DNA of 64,000 nt. Origin: Symsagittifera roscoffensis. Taxonomy: Eukaryota; Xenacoelomorpha; Acoela; Convolutidae. Both the position numbers and the translations under genes were made by a program. A model generated the notes under the pieces. That model saw only the letters and a list, made by a program, of their open reading frames with translations, searched no databases and had not been told where the DNA came from. Of this stretch, positions 1 through 10,499 are shown piece by piece; within the stretch, counting starts at the first letter, position 1; each line of letters begins with the position of its first letter. The DNA is taken from positions 1 to 64,000 of the forward strand of contig NW_026971224.1 of NCBI RefSeq assembly GCF_963678635.1, in the 5' to 3' direction.

Positions 1-829
1 CAGTTGTCTAAGGAGATCAGAGTTACAGAGGATGGTATGAAGATACGTTTTTTAATGCAGTAAGTGAAGTTCAGAAAGTATAGTGATGTGTATTTGGAGT
101 TGAGAAACATAAAGCGGCAATGGAGGTGACAAGATGTTGAACTGTGAAGGAAGTTGCTTTAAATAAATCTGTAAAACGTATGATTATATGTGAGTTTAGT
201 CTTAAGCATGATTTCATGAGAACAATTACTATCACGCTCTTTAGGGACAAGGAAATTACATGTTAGTTGAAAGTAGTCAAATTTAATAAAAATTCAATTT
301 AAAAGTGTTTTTGATCTGACGTGCATGTTCGATTAGAAGATCAAATTAATTGTTAATGCTGTCGATGTTGAAGATGTAGTCAGCTTTGATGAAAATATTT
401 TCGGTTAGTTGGGAATTCACTCTGGGGTCAGTATCATACTGTGAGTATCGGATGATTGTGTGATCAATGAGAATTTTTGAGAATTGATTTGGCTTTATTG
501 CGATGACTCGGTTAAATGTTTGTGATAAGCCAACGTTGGTGAATTGATTTACAATCAGTGCAGATGTAAGTTGATGGATATTGGTGTCGCAAAGTTCATC
601 ATCGTCGGCTCTTTTTCTTAATGGTACTTTGAGTGGGTTAGTGAAATTAGAGAATGAGATCTAAAAAGAGGTAGGTGGAAAGGAAAGTTCGTCAACGTAT
701 TGGGCCCGTTGGGCTTGGTTTTCTGCGTTATTATACTTGAACTGGGAGAAAAAGGGAAAGTTTTCATCTAAAAAGTAGTGTGATGGGGATAATTATTTTG
801 AAGGGATCGGGATGTTGTTGAACGATTGA
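1..829. other. No gene recognised (possible 3' flank of element)
   Basis: AT-rich sequence with no frame longer than a few dozen codons and no match to anything I know. It lies just 3' (minus-strand sense) of the last env-like ORF of Region A, where a 3' untranslated region or 3' LTR would be expected. I found no second copy of it in the window that would prove an LTR. Confidence 0.4.
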
Positions 830-1183
830 TTATGAATTGAGGTGCGTTGTTCGGTGTTTTTGCTTCAAAAGGATACTTTGTGCGCGGCTGGGGTTCTTGC
901 GAGTAGTTGATTGAGATGTCTCGGAGGTTGAAGCGGGTTCAGTTAGTTGGTGAATTGATAGTAGACTGTTTGTGTTGTGGATTTGATGTTGGTTATTTAT
1001 AAAATTGTCATGATCATGCTCCAGCTGGTCATCCGTTATTGGGCTAGGGACATTGGCCGCATTACTGGAAACAGGAGAGAGAATGGGTGTAATGTCAGTG
1101 TGTGAGGAGTTTGAAGTGCAGTTTACAACATGTGTGGGAGTAGGTTTTGATTGGAATAGTGGTTGTGAAAATTTTCGAGACAT
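830..1183 (-). pseudogene. Terminal ORF remnant of the retroelement, Ser/Thr/Asn-rich tail
   Basis: An open minus-strand frame of 117 codons ending in a natural stop. The product is hydrophilic and low in complexity, rich in S, T, N, P and H, with no membrane segment. It is the most 3' readable frame of the minus-strand element, downstream of the env-like fragments at 1.5-3.0 kb. I infer that it is the C-terminal tail of that last ORF. The Met start is probably internal rather than a true start, because sequence just upstream is interrupted by stops. It could also be a chance frame; the compositional contrast with hydrophobic neighbours and the shared strand favour a real remnant. Confidence 0.35.
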
Positions 1184-1497
1184 GGCTTGGACTGTAAAAG
1201 TTGATCGGGTGGGTCAACTGCTGGGTTTTTCAAATGTGAGTTAATGTCAAATACAGTTTAGGTTGATTCACTAGAGTCCATAGGTATTGAGTAAGATGAA
1301 AAATTGGGGCTCAAAACTGGAAGGGGAGAAGAGGTGAGGTCTGAGATGAACACAAGAGAGTCGAGTTGGTGGAGGATTGAGGGATAGGAAAGCGAACGAT
1401 TGATGGATCTAAGCTGGCGGCTCATCGTGGGCCAAAAAATAGACTGTTCTGAGAAAAATAAATTATGTGCGGTTGTTCGATAAAATTGTTGTAAGTT

Positions 1498-1740
1498 TTA
1501 ACAGTGTTTTGTGCCTGATTGGGGATATGGGGCTTTGTTGTATTTTGTTATTTTGATGAATGCGCTGTGGTACGGAAAATGCATTTCAAAAACTTTGTGA
1601 TATTGTTTGTAGAGGGTGATGATTTGATAAATTAAGTAAATGTGATGCTGCTGTTGGTCTAGTAGTTGTGTTGTCCATTGGAGCGTCGTATGTGTTTGGT
1701 TGTGTTGAAAGTTTCTCATTATATTCATTAAATTGGGCAT
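1498..1740 (-). pseudogene. Env-like ORF fragment (C-terminal part)
   Basis: Open minus-strand frame of 80 codons, rich in Q, H, T and Y, with a helix-like stretch around TTLQWTTQLLDQQQHHIYLI. A second frame upstream (about 1,740-2,000) gives similar Q/T/N-rich text, suggesting one longer protein broken by frameshifts. Position and strand place it between the ELERTQIL fragment (2.14-2.37 kb) and the 830-1183 tail, as expected for the 3' ORF of an env-bearing Ty3-like element. I see no clean transmembrane helix here. The env assignment is inferred mainly from order. Confidence 0.35.
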
Positions 1741-2139
1741 CTAGAACGAATTGACTAATCGATGTGGAGATAGTGCCAATACTCCTGCTGGATAGTTTCC
1801 ATTTTTGTAAGTAGATCTTGAGGTTGTTGCGTGCGGATGTGACATTCTAAATATAATTTCGAGTATATACCTATAGAATGTAGATAAACATTAAGATTAC
1901 TAGCTAACGCTCGGATGTTTTCAGGTAAAAATTTCTCTAAAGTGGGGTATAGCTTGAGAAGCTAAAGTATAGTTATCTTCGTTTGGGTTAAGCTGTACTG
2001 CATTGTTGCTATTTTCTGATGCGTTTGGGACAACTGTATCCAAAAATTAGGTTTTTCGTGTTAAAGTTTCTACGACATGAACTTTATTTTAGAAAACAGT
2101 GGTTTTATTTGTTGCATTTTTTGTCTTCAAAAATGTGTA

Positions 2140-2370
2140 GTGGTGAGACTTTTTAGTGCATTAAAAATACCAAGGGATTTTTCCTTCGTTCTTGATAAAT
2201 TTGAGTGAATTCCTGATAGTATATATTCTGCAGAGTGTGTTTTTAAAACTGCTAATGCAAGTGATTAAAGAATTTGTGTTCGTTCTAGTTCTTATGAAGG
2301 AAGTAACGTTTCGAGTTCGGAGGTTAAATGTTCCTGAAAACTGCTGCTGATTGTATAGTCAAAGTTCACA
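2140..2370 (-). pseudogene. Env-like ORF fragment with ELERTQIL motif
   Basis: A single minus-strand frame reads for about 77 codons with only two stops. It contains FDYTISSSFQEHLTSELETL, then ELERTQIL, then LALAVLKT and AEYILSG. The regular amphipathic spacing and very few stops in AT-rich DNA argue for former coding. The ELERTQ-type segment followed by a small hydrophobic stretch resembles the ectodomain of envelope-like proteins in some invertebrate Ty3-like elements; that is a family-level impression, not an alignment. It lies between the cysteine-containing fragment at 2.75-3.0 kb and the fragment at 1.5-1.74 kb, in the same orientation. Confidence 0.45.
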
Positions 2371-2748
2371 TCAGAGTTTCATAGTGAGTTTCATTAGACT
2401 TTGAATTACTCATTAGCTATAGTTCTTGTAAACGTTTACTTTCATGGTTTTCTGGTAGGTGTTTTCCTCCGATGTTTCCATTGTTTTTATGTCAAGTGAC
2501 TGGTACATAAGTTTGTTCATCCTCTCTGTTTTGGTCGGATGTGAAATAAGAATTGTAATTTTTCCTCTTTTCATGTCAAAATTATTTCATATTCAACACG
2601 TATTTCCGAATATTGTGAGCGAAAATTGGTTTTGGATATTTACTTGATTTTTCTTTTTCATTGTAATTTTGAAAACGTGTTGTATAACTTTCTATTCCTT
2701 TGATGGTTTTGTTGTATGGATTTGGATTGGATCGTTTTCTATCAGGGT

Positions 2749-2997
2749 CTAACTGATCGAATGGTATAGATTCGTATTATACAATTTTTCATGGAAACTG
2801 TTCATTCTTTTGATGATTTTAGCAACTTGAATTGTGGTGCATGTGTCCTCAGGAAACCATACAAGTGTTGTCTGTTTCCGAATGAATGGATCGCAGTATT
2901 CTTGATCAATCTTATAAAGTAAGCGCATTCCTTGATAGAATATGATATCATCTTTTAAATCACGTGTTGTTTGTACTTTTTTGATCGGGTTTTCCAA
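2749..2997 (-). pseudogene. Env-like ORF fragment with Cys-containing ectodomain motif
   Basis: Open minus-strand frame of 82 codons. Visible features are YCDPFIRKQTTLVWFPEDTC followed by TTIQVAKIIKRMNSFHEKLY, with two cysteines about 18 residues apart and many charged residues. This looks like a structured extracellular or globular segment. Together with the fragments down to 0.83 kb it forms a series of same-strand coding scraps 3' of the pol pieces, where an env gene sits in errantivirus-like elements. I infer a decayed envelope-like gene. It is non-functional: the pieces are in different frames and separated by stops. Confidence 0.45.
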
Positions 2998-4370
2998 TAA
3001 AAAACTTCATTTCTTGAGCTCCCTAGTTTTTGTGTTTGCTGTACAGTTTAACGGATAGTTTATTCCTATATGGGTTATCCAGTTTTATCGTGTAAGTCAT
3101 ATGTTTACTTTCCTTGTGTACCGTGATAAGTGAACTTGATCAGACTGTACATGGCTTTGACTTTGTGCTTGTACTTGGTGCACGGAGTCTGGAAAAAAAT
3201 TGGATTTAAATGATTTCGATTGTTTTCTTTGTTTGTGATACTCTTTAGACGTCTTAAATCATTTTTAGAGTCTTCAGGATCAAGATATGATATTCTTTCA
3301 ATATTGCTTTGGTAGCATCAATCATGATTGAGTCTTTTTTTGAATTCGCTTTAGATTTGAGAACAATGTTCTTTCTTTTCAGAAAAGTTTCCTGTGAACT
3401 TGTTAATTGTAAGAGTGGTAGCGCGAGCTTTTAAATAAAGTATTGCAACTGCATTTGTTGATTCTTTTTCTTGTGGTTCAAATTCACTTAAAATGACCTC
3501 AATTAGATCTTATTTATTTATATAGCATTTTTGTAGGTGATCTTCGCACTCATAATGAGTGTTCCGAGGAGATCTTGAGCTCAAGCTCTTGATGAGAGAT
3601 TATTATGGTTTGTGGGTTCAAAATGTACTAAGAAGGAAAAGGAATTTGCCGATAAAAGAGTTAAAATATACATGTATATGATAGTCCTGAAAAGAGATTG
3701 TTGAAAGTTTATAAAGCCTATTGTCTTTCGGTGTACCTGTCGTATATGTACATTAACTCTATGCATATAAGGGGAAAAGGTAATAACTGAACAAATAATT
3801 CTGGATGAGATAACGGCAATGGGTGATTTACTAAGTTGCTTAATTTTACTGGTATTTCAGTTTTTAGAACCAGACTTTGTTGTGATAAAATTTGAATATT
3901 ATATTTTTATGGAGTCGTTTATTATCCAGGTGTTGTTCAAATAGGGGAGTTGTGCTACAAACGAATTCTAATCTAAGCGTAGGGGTCTACTTGTGTTTTG
4001 TAGTTTTTGGTATCGATCCTCCAATTGGTTTGCAAAATAATTTTTTGGAATTTTTTTAATGGTGTGATACCTGTTAATCAAGGTGTCGATGGAAGAGAGG
4101 GTGTTTCAGGTATTGGTCAATTTGTTTCTGGGAAAGTTCAATTACAAAGTTCGGTTTGCCATGAGCAAATGTTTAGTTCAATCAATGGGTGAGTGTATAT
4201 GAGGAGGTGGGGGATTGATCGGATCAATTTTCTCAAATTTGTTCAGATGTTGGTGTTGAGTTTAAGTATTCTGATGGAAACTTAGTTGGGTGTTTTTTTT
4301 GAAACATTGTACCTCAAGATGGAAAAAAGCTCTATCTTGAAAGATCTAGAGGGATTGATATGGGTGGTTG
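2998..4370 (-). other. Decayed coding sequence, product unknown
   Basis: Between the env-like scraps and the pol tails. At about 4,000-4,170 the minus strand reads FAHGKPNFVIELSQKQIDQY then LKHPLFHRHLD without a stop, and continues in another frame as GITPLKKFQ. This looks like former coding sequence, possibly the 5' part of the env-like ORF, but I do not recognise it. The minus frame at 3,581-3,766 (61 codons) has no features I can interpret. Confidence 0.35.
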
Positions 4371-5990
4371 AGGTATATTGAATCGAATTCTTGTTAGGGT
4401 CCTTTTTCGCCATGGGCGAACTATTTGTCTTTCAATGGTGGTGGTTGGATTTTTTTTTGACTGTGATGTCTTGTTCGGTTCAGATCTTGCTTTAATGATG
4501 AGTAGATTTTATATGTTGGTTCACATTGTGGTTCAATTAAAGGTGTATGGAGATGGGCTGGTATTAATGGTTCTGATAGCGATGCATATCTTTCTTCAAA
4601 AGTATACAGTCTTTATATGGAGTAGATACTTGAGATTGATTTGTAGTAGATGTTGTTTGGATTTTTGAGGTGGGTTGGTTGGTAGATAATTTGTTTACCG
4701 TGGTAGGGTCAACAATTTTGATTTTTGAATTTTTTTATTTGTTGATATTTTGATGAAAATTTACTTTCTTGATAATATTCTTCTTCAAGATTAATAATAT
4801 AACTTTTGCTAGTACAACGACTGTTTTTGCTGACTTGATGTCTTTGTGAAGAGTCTGTATAAGGGAAGCTTCTAAAGTTAGAAATTAATCAAAAGTATCT
4901 TTTTTTTTGTACCTGTGAAACTTTGTATCCTCTGGAAGAAAAGATATTTTTCATCGTACCCCGTAAGGTGGTCCGTGGTTTGGGTGATAAAAATTCAAAA
5001 ATAGTAACCAGAAAATTGACTTAGAAAGATTTTAAAAGTTTTTTTCAGAAAGATTTTTAAAGGTCGCTTAATGCAAATGCAGAAATTGGAAATGTCTGGC
5101 AAAATTGAAAAAAAAATGGAAAAAATACATTTAAGAATTTTGTTGGTTGAGTTTGAAAGGAGCATTTGAAAAGAGATTTGCTTCCTGAATGATTTTTTTT
5201 CCTTTATTGAGTGTGGTCGAATTCTTTTTTGATTTTGAGAAATGGGTTGGTTATGAGGAGGTTTGGGTGGAGCGAAATTTTTCAACTGGAAGTTTTTCAG
5301 CTTTCAGTTTTGGCCTGGAAGTTTTTCACCTGGAGTTATATATCTAATTCAAGTTAGTGCTAAGTCGGCTATTAATATCAGGTGTTGAACGAACTGCGAA
5401 GGTTTCAAGTTTTCTGATTGGTCCATCATCTGTGATTGTTTCTGATAAATGGAAATATAGAAAAGTTAAAGATAGGGCATTGGAAGAAATTTTCTAGTTT
5501 GACTGCTTTACAATCAATGGTGAATAATAATTTTTTGGTAAAAATTTAAGAAATTTTTAACCTTGCAGAAGGTTCTTGGAATTCTACTTTGTTCAACATT
5601 TTTGATTGGGGAACAAAATTTTTATAAGTTATTTCGGTTGATTTTGCAGTCAGGATGACTGCTTTTTTTGGTTTTTTTTTTTTCGTTTTCGGGGTTATAT
5701 TTTAATTGTGTAATTTAGAGTTTTTTTTTGTTTGTCAGATGTTTTTTAAATATTTTCACAAACAGTTTTCGTTTTGAGATTCGTATATTGCGGAAATGTA
5801 TCTGGAATTTCCGATATTTGTGGTTTTTTACTATTTTGTGGTGTTACATCAATTTGTAGTGTTGTAAGTGAATATAATTTGGTAAGCTCGCAAAGAGCTT
5901 TTTTGGAGAAAAATTCTAAAAAATGTATTTTATGTTGGATTATTTCCTTTTCAATTGGATGTCACATCTGTGGGTCTTGCGATTAATTCA
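4371..5990. repeat. 1.62-kb duplicated block, partner at 13,894-15,515
   Basis: The first roughly 600 bases (from the sequence GAATCGAATTCTTGTTAGGG on) are nearly identical to the partner, with only a few substitutions. The next kilobase aligns with small indels. The left junction of the partner falls inside a protease remnant, so the blocks were joined by recombination after insertion rather than being two ordinary element copies. The proximal half covers pol 3'-tail sequence on the minus strand. Confidence 0.8.
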
Positions 5991-6150
5991 TAAGGTTCTT
6001 TTTTGTTGGGTTGATTATTTTTTTTAAGATTTTTTGTTTTGTTCAGTTTGAAGTTAGTACAAAATTGCCTCATTTTAGGTCTCATGATTATGAAAGATTG
6101 TAATGATTGTTTTGGCAATCTAAGTAAAGTGGGAGTTTTATAAGATATTT
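5000..6150 (-). pseudogene. pol 3' tail (integrase C-terminal region), copy 1
   Basis: Minus-strand sequence homologous to the other six tails in Region A. Recognisable pieces on the minus strand are the PKPPHNQPISQNQK segment (about 5,250), the HPDSEIN-type segment and the region opposite 5,774-5,986. The order matches the part of pol after the integrase core. Multiple stops and frameshifts. The zinc-binding and catalytic core of integrase are absent between this tail and the RNase H at 6.2-6.8 kb, so the copy derives from an internally deleted pol. Confidence 0.6.
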
Positions 6151-6179
6151 TTTTTGTATCAGAAACAACGTTGATTGCA

Positions 6180-6775
6180 TATTTACAATGTAGTCGTGGT
6201 GATGTTTCGTCTTTAGCGAGATGAAAATTTTTTTTTGTGGTATTTCCACAGCTGATTTTCTTGTAATTAGTTCTGGTGGTGTATTTCGATTAAGTGTGTC
6301 GGGTAAAGCAAGATTTTTGCATGCTGACCAAAATATATGTAGGATTCAACAATTCGTTCGAAGTAAATAAAATCCATATAATTGTTGACTAGGATTGGAT
6401 TATTGTGTAAATAGAAAAAAATGGGTATATGATCAGTAAATAGAACTGTTGGATGTTTTGATAAGAGGATTGAATTTTCATATTCTGTTAATGTATATAA
6501 GTTAGCTGTAATCTCTCTCATAAGTTTAGAGAGTCTTAGTTCGGCTTGAGTGAAAAATCTTGAAATTGCTGATGTTGAAAGTATTTTGTTGCTGCCTCGA
6601 TGTGACTGCAAAAGTGCTGAGCCAATTCAAAATTAGAGGGGTCGCACATGGCATTGAACGGTTAATAGGGATCAAGGATATTATTTAATATTTGTTTACT
6701 TAGGATTGTTTTGGTTTAATCAAAATATTTTTGATGTTCCAGGGTCCATTCAAATTTATTGGAAACAATACTTTC
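6180..6775 (-). pseudogene. RT connection/RNase H remnant, copy 1 (Ty3/gypsy-like)
   Basis: RNase H degrades the RNA strand of the RNA-DNA hybrid during reverse transcription. On the minus strand I read FEWTLEHQKYFD (end of RT connection), then MCDPSNF (site of the first catalytic Asp), GSALLQSHRGSNK in a shifted frame, FTQAELRLSKLMREITANLY with the catalytic Glu, YTLTEYENSILLSKHPTVLF, and TDHIP where the family has TDHKP. The open frame at 6,267-6,611 covers the middle and runs into a shifted frame at the end. It is broken by a frameshift after the first Asp and lacks RT upstream. It adjoins pol tail copy 2 abruptly at about 6,775, a duplication junction. Confidence 0.8.
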
Positions 6776-7790
6776 AGAACTTGGTTGGTTGAGTTTGAAA
6801 GGAGCATTCGAAAAGAGATTTGCTTCCTGAATGATTTTTTTCCTCTATTGAGTGTGGTCGAATTCTTTTTGATTTTGAGAACTGGGTTGGTTATGAGGAG
6901 GCTTGGGTGAAGCGGAGTTTTTCAACTGGAAGTCTTTCAGGTTTCAGTTTTGACCTGGAAGTGTTTCAGCTGGAGTAATAGATTTAATTCAAGTTGGTGT
7001 TAATCCGGCTATTAATATCAGGTGTTGAACGAACTGAGAAGGTCTCAAGTATTCTGTTTGCTCAATCATCTGTGATTATTTCCGAGAAATAGAAATGTAG
7101 AAAAGTTAAAGTTAGGGCATTGGAAGAAAGTGTCTACTTTGACTGATTTACAATCAATGATGAATAATAGTTATTTGGAAATCTTTTCAGAAATTGTTAA
7201 CCTTGGGGAAGGCTGCTGGAATTCTACTTTGTTTAACATTTTAGATTAGGAAACAAAACATTCATAAGCTCTTTCGGTTGATTTCGGAGTCAGGATGACT
7301 GCTTTTGTTGTGTTTTTTTTTCGTTTTCGGTGTTACATTTTAATACTTTTTTCGGTGTAATTTATACTTTTTTCTTTGTTTGTCAGATGTTTCTTAAAGG
7401 TGTTTCAAAAACAGTTTTCGTTTTGAGATTCATAGGTTGCGGAAATGTATTTGGAATTTCCGATATTCGTGGTTTATTACTATTTTGTGGTATTACATCA
7501 ATTTTTAGTGTTGTAAATGAATATACTTTGGTAAGCTCGCGAAGAGCTTTTTTGGGGAAAAATTCTAACAATTTATTTTATGTTGGATTATTTCCTTTCA
7601 ATTGGCTGTCACATCTGTGGGTTTTTCGATTATTTCATAAGGTTCCTTTTTTGATGGGTTGATTCTTTTTTTAAGATTTTTTTGTATTTTTCAGTTTGAA
7701 GTTAGTACACGTTTTCCTCTTTTTAGGTCTCATGATTATGGATGATTGTAATGATTGTTTTAGCAATCTAAGTAAAGTGGGAAGTTTTCA
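6776..7790 (-). pseudogene. pol 3' tail, copy 2
   Basis: Minus-strand 62-codon open frame at 7,383-7,571 reads FPKKALRELTKVYSF, a P/L-containing segment resembling the region after the integrase core in Ty3-like pol, followed by a P/N/T-rich tail. Further 3' are the HPDSEIN and PKPPHNQP segments shared by all copies. It directly follows RNase H copy 2 with no integrase core between. Its near-identical partner is at 15,580-16,585. Confidence 0.6.
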
Positions 7791-7799
7791 AAATTATTG

Positions 7800-8520
7800 T
7801 TTTTGTATCAGAGTCAACGTTGATTGCATATTTACAATGTAGTTGTGGTGATGTTTCGTCTTCAGCGAGAGGACAAATTTTTTGTGGTATTTCCACAGCT
7901 GATTTTCTTGTTATTAGTTCTGGTGGTGTATTTCGATTAATTGTGTCGGGTAACGCAAGGTTTTTGCCTGCTGTCCAAATTGTATGTAGGTTTCAATATT
8001 TCATTCTAAGTAATTAAAATCCATATAATTTTTGACTAGGGTTAGATTGTAGTGTAAATAGGAAAATAAAGGGTTTATGATCAGTAAAAATAACTATTGG
8101 ATAGTTTGATAAGAGGATTGAATTTTCATCTTCTGTTAGTGTATCTAATTCAGCTGTGTTTTTTTTCGTTAGTGTAGAGAGTCTTATTCGGCTTGTGTGA
8201 AAAATCTTGAATTTGATGATGTTAAAAGTATTTTGTTGATGCCTCGATGTGATTGCAAAAGTGCTGAGCCAATTCCAAATTCAGAGGAGTCGCACATGGA
8301 ATTAAACGGCTAAGAGGGATCACGGTTAGTATTTGATATTTGTTCTATTAGGATTGTTTTGTTTTCATCAATATGATTTTGATGTTCCAGGTTTCATTCA
8401 AATTTGTTTTGATGACGTTTAAGTTATAAAATGGCCAGAGGTATAATTGCGCTTTTTAAACATATTTGCGTAAAAAAAATCACATTTCAATGAATTGTTG
8501 GAATGTATTTTTGTTCGATA
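7800..8520 (-). pseudogene. RT connection/RNase H remnant, copy 2
   Basis: Minus strand carries the RT connection at about 8,350-8,520, then RNase H. VIFTDHKPFIFLFT contains the conserved TDHKP catalytic Asp. NLHTIWTAGKNLALPDTINR is the characteristic C-terminal end of this RNase H type, followed by NTPPELITRKSAVEIPQ. RT fingers and palm, including any YxDD box, are missing; the block upstream is protease. Stops and frameshifts throughout. Nearly identical to copy 4 (16.6-17.3 kb). Confidence 0.85.
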
Positions 8521-8799
8521 GTTGTTGAATTTTAAAACTGGATCTTTTCTCGGTTTTGAGGGCGTTTTTGTTCTTGCTCCAAAGATATGTCAAAAATGTC
8601 TAATCTGTTTATGTGTTTTTATTTTTGATTTATAATTCACTAATTAGTAGAATAACTGTCGGTAATTAAATTGTATTCAAGGTTATACCGAATATGATGT
8701 GTTTAATATCTAGTTGTTGGAATATTTGCTCAAAGCGTTTTATTAAAAGAATATTTTTTACCATAGTTTGTGTTGGTAATAGAGAAAATTTTTTGTGTA

Positions 8800-9085
8800 A
8801 TTTGTGTCTTGTGCTGTGGTACTTGAGATTTTAGGAGGAGAAAGTTTTGGGTGTAGACGTTTACTTTCATTGCATGTAGGAATAACAACAATGGTTGATT
8901 CTGCACCCCAAATCATTCAAAACACTTTTCCAGGGTCGGTTGATTGGAAGTTTTTGCTTTTCGTGCTTTCTAGGCGTAGTGGAATTGTCCAAACTTTTTC
9001 TTTTTGTGTTGATGTTTTTTTTTGTTGTATTTTTGGTATATGTTATTCGTATTGGAATTGGTTTCAACTATACGTGGATTTTTTA
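8800..9085 (-). pseudogene. Aspartic protease-like remnant with altered active site
   Basis: In one minus frame the sequence reads WGAESTIVVIPTCNESKRLH, which parallels the DSGAE...NI.TWNEI pattern of the other protease copies but has Trp where the Ser would be and no Asp before it. In an overlapping minus frame (8,867-9,067) is the 66-codon frame with LDNSTTPRKHEKQK, matching the gag-protease junction seen at 21.7 kb. It lies immediately 3' of a second protease piece at 9.18-9.34 kb, so two protease-like segments are adjacent. Partner at 17,570-17,865. Confidence 0.55.
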
Positions 9086-9179
9086 GGGTTAACTCTTGAT
9101 TACTATTTAGTTCTTGGGAATCATCATGAAAAAATTTCGATTCAGTTGCTATTTTATATTCAATTTCTATTTCGAGCAT

Positions 9180-9340
9180 GTTATTAATAAGTGTTTTTTC
9201 CGTATCGTTTTGTCATCTGTGGTTTCAAAGTGAATATGTTTCAATTGTAGTTCTGAGCTTTCAAAGAGCGGATTTCATTCCGTGTGAATGTTAATAAAAA
9301 GTTTTTCTGCTCCTGAATCAGTTAAAAAATCTAATTCAAG
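9180..9340 (-). pseudogene. Aspartic protease remnant, DSGAE active site
   Basis: The retroelement protease cleaves Gag-Pol. On the minus strand LTDSGAEKLFINIHTE is followed by a stop and then NPLFESSELQLKHIHFE; the Asp-Ser-Gly-Ala-Glu site lies at 9,305-9,319. The stop replaces the Trp found in the 21.4-kb copy (VWNEIRSLYSK). Gag sequence lies upstream (higher coordinates). Same structure as the copy at 17.93-18.11 kb. Confidence 0.75.
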
Positions 9341-10490
9341 ATCTAGTGGTTGATGTTTTCGCTTCTTGGTTTTTCAAAACAATCAGATGTTTCAAAACAA
9401 AGTTTTTCTGAGGTGGGGTTTTTTTGATGTTGTATAATGTTATATATAACTCATTTTCTTAATTTATACCCTATGAGGGATGTTATAGATTTCGGTTAAG
9501 GTGTGAGTTAGGGTATTCGTTCTGATAACAATTCGAAACAATTGGAATTTCATGTTCTTGTTCTTTTTTCAACATAGTAAAAACTAATGTGCTTTCGGTA
9601 TCAATTTTATCCTCTCAAAATTTACAGTAAATAAGACGCCGTTGCAATTCTTAAGTTTCCGTGTGATCTGTTCCTGATGGTTCTGGAGTTGTTTTGCTTG
9701 TAGTCTGTACTTGATTATTTTGTCGTTGATGCTTAGGTGTTTTACATCATTAGTTAGAGCTTTGTCTATCTGTGATCTGTGTATTTTGAACTACCTCGAT
9801 GTGATGATTGAGAATAGTTTCATGATATATTTTGATTATTCTTTTACCAATGTCTAGAGTTCTATCGGGATCTGATAATGTATTTAAAATGAGCTGTTTT
9901 TGAGTTAATTTTGAGATCTTTTGTTTGAATAATTTCTAACACGTTTAATTGAAAAAATTGTAATGAGATTATTTTACAAGTTTATTGATTGATTATTCGA
10001 GTAGTTTTAGTTTTGATCATTTGAAAATGATCAATTTCTATACTAATCATTGTAATTATTTTTATTGAGTTGAATCTCGATTAGTTATTTCTATATTGTT
10101 TATTCTGGCTATTTGACCGCCTATATCGATTTTGTGAAAAGTTTTAAGAATTTTGTCTGTATGGAGATCGACCGCGATAAAGGTTTGAAAATGGCTAATG
10201 CGGCCTGCTTTTACTATAGCTAGATGGAAGTAGTTTTCCTGAACAATTTTTGCTTTGAATGTTCTAGTTCTTAATTATTTAATTGTCAATTCGACTTATC
10301 CTGTTGTTTTTGTCAGCAATCGGCAATGCAATGTCCATATCTACGTACTGCTTACTCATTTCTTCTAATTTACGTATTGTGATATGAAATTTGCTATTTC
10401 TTCTAATCTCATTGTAATTTCTGCTTGTTTTATAGCCGACATGTTCTATGTAAAATGACTGGCAGAAATGAGAAAAAATTGGAAACAATA
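9341..10490 (-). pseudogene. gag C-terminal region with degenerate CCHC knuckle
   Basis: Nucleocapsid part of Gag, which packages element RNA. At 10,316-10,339 the minus strand reads RRYGHCIADC, the second half of a CX2CX4HX4C zinc knuckle (G-H-x4-C kept); the first two cysteines are lost. Toward the protease it continues as K/Q/N-rich text, for example DKIIKYRLQAKQLQNHQEQI then TRKLKNCNGVLFTV. Frameshifts and stops are frequent. The 69-codon open frame at 10,279-10,488 overlaps the knuckle in another frame. A parallel copy with YGHSIAEC is at 22.73-22.76 kb. Confidence 0.65.
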
Positions 10491-10499
10491 GAAATAAGA

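Larger units (their letters stand above)
6776..9990. repeat. 3.2-kb duplicated block, partner at 15,580-18,770
   Basis: The two blocks run in the same order (pol tail, RNase H, protease pieces, gag C-terminal part) with high identity and an offset of about 8.8 kb. The right end of the partner is fused at 18,770 directly to sequence matching 10,862, so the second block lacks the 10.0-10.86-kb interval. This is segmental duplication of an already decayed locus, because the same stops and frameshifts appear in both. Confidence 0.85.

Noticed and set aside
8804-9187. 127-codon plus-strand open frame (and its partner at 17,579)
   Set aside because: Antisense to recognisable protease/gag sequence; Phe/Leu/Cys-rich composition is what T-rich antisense DNA gives.
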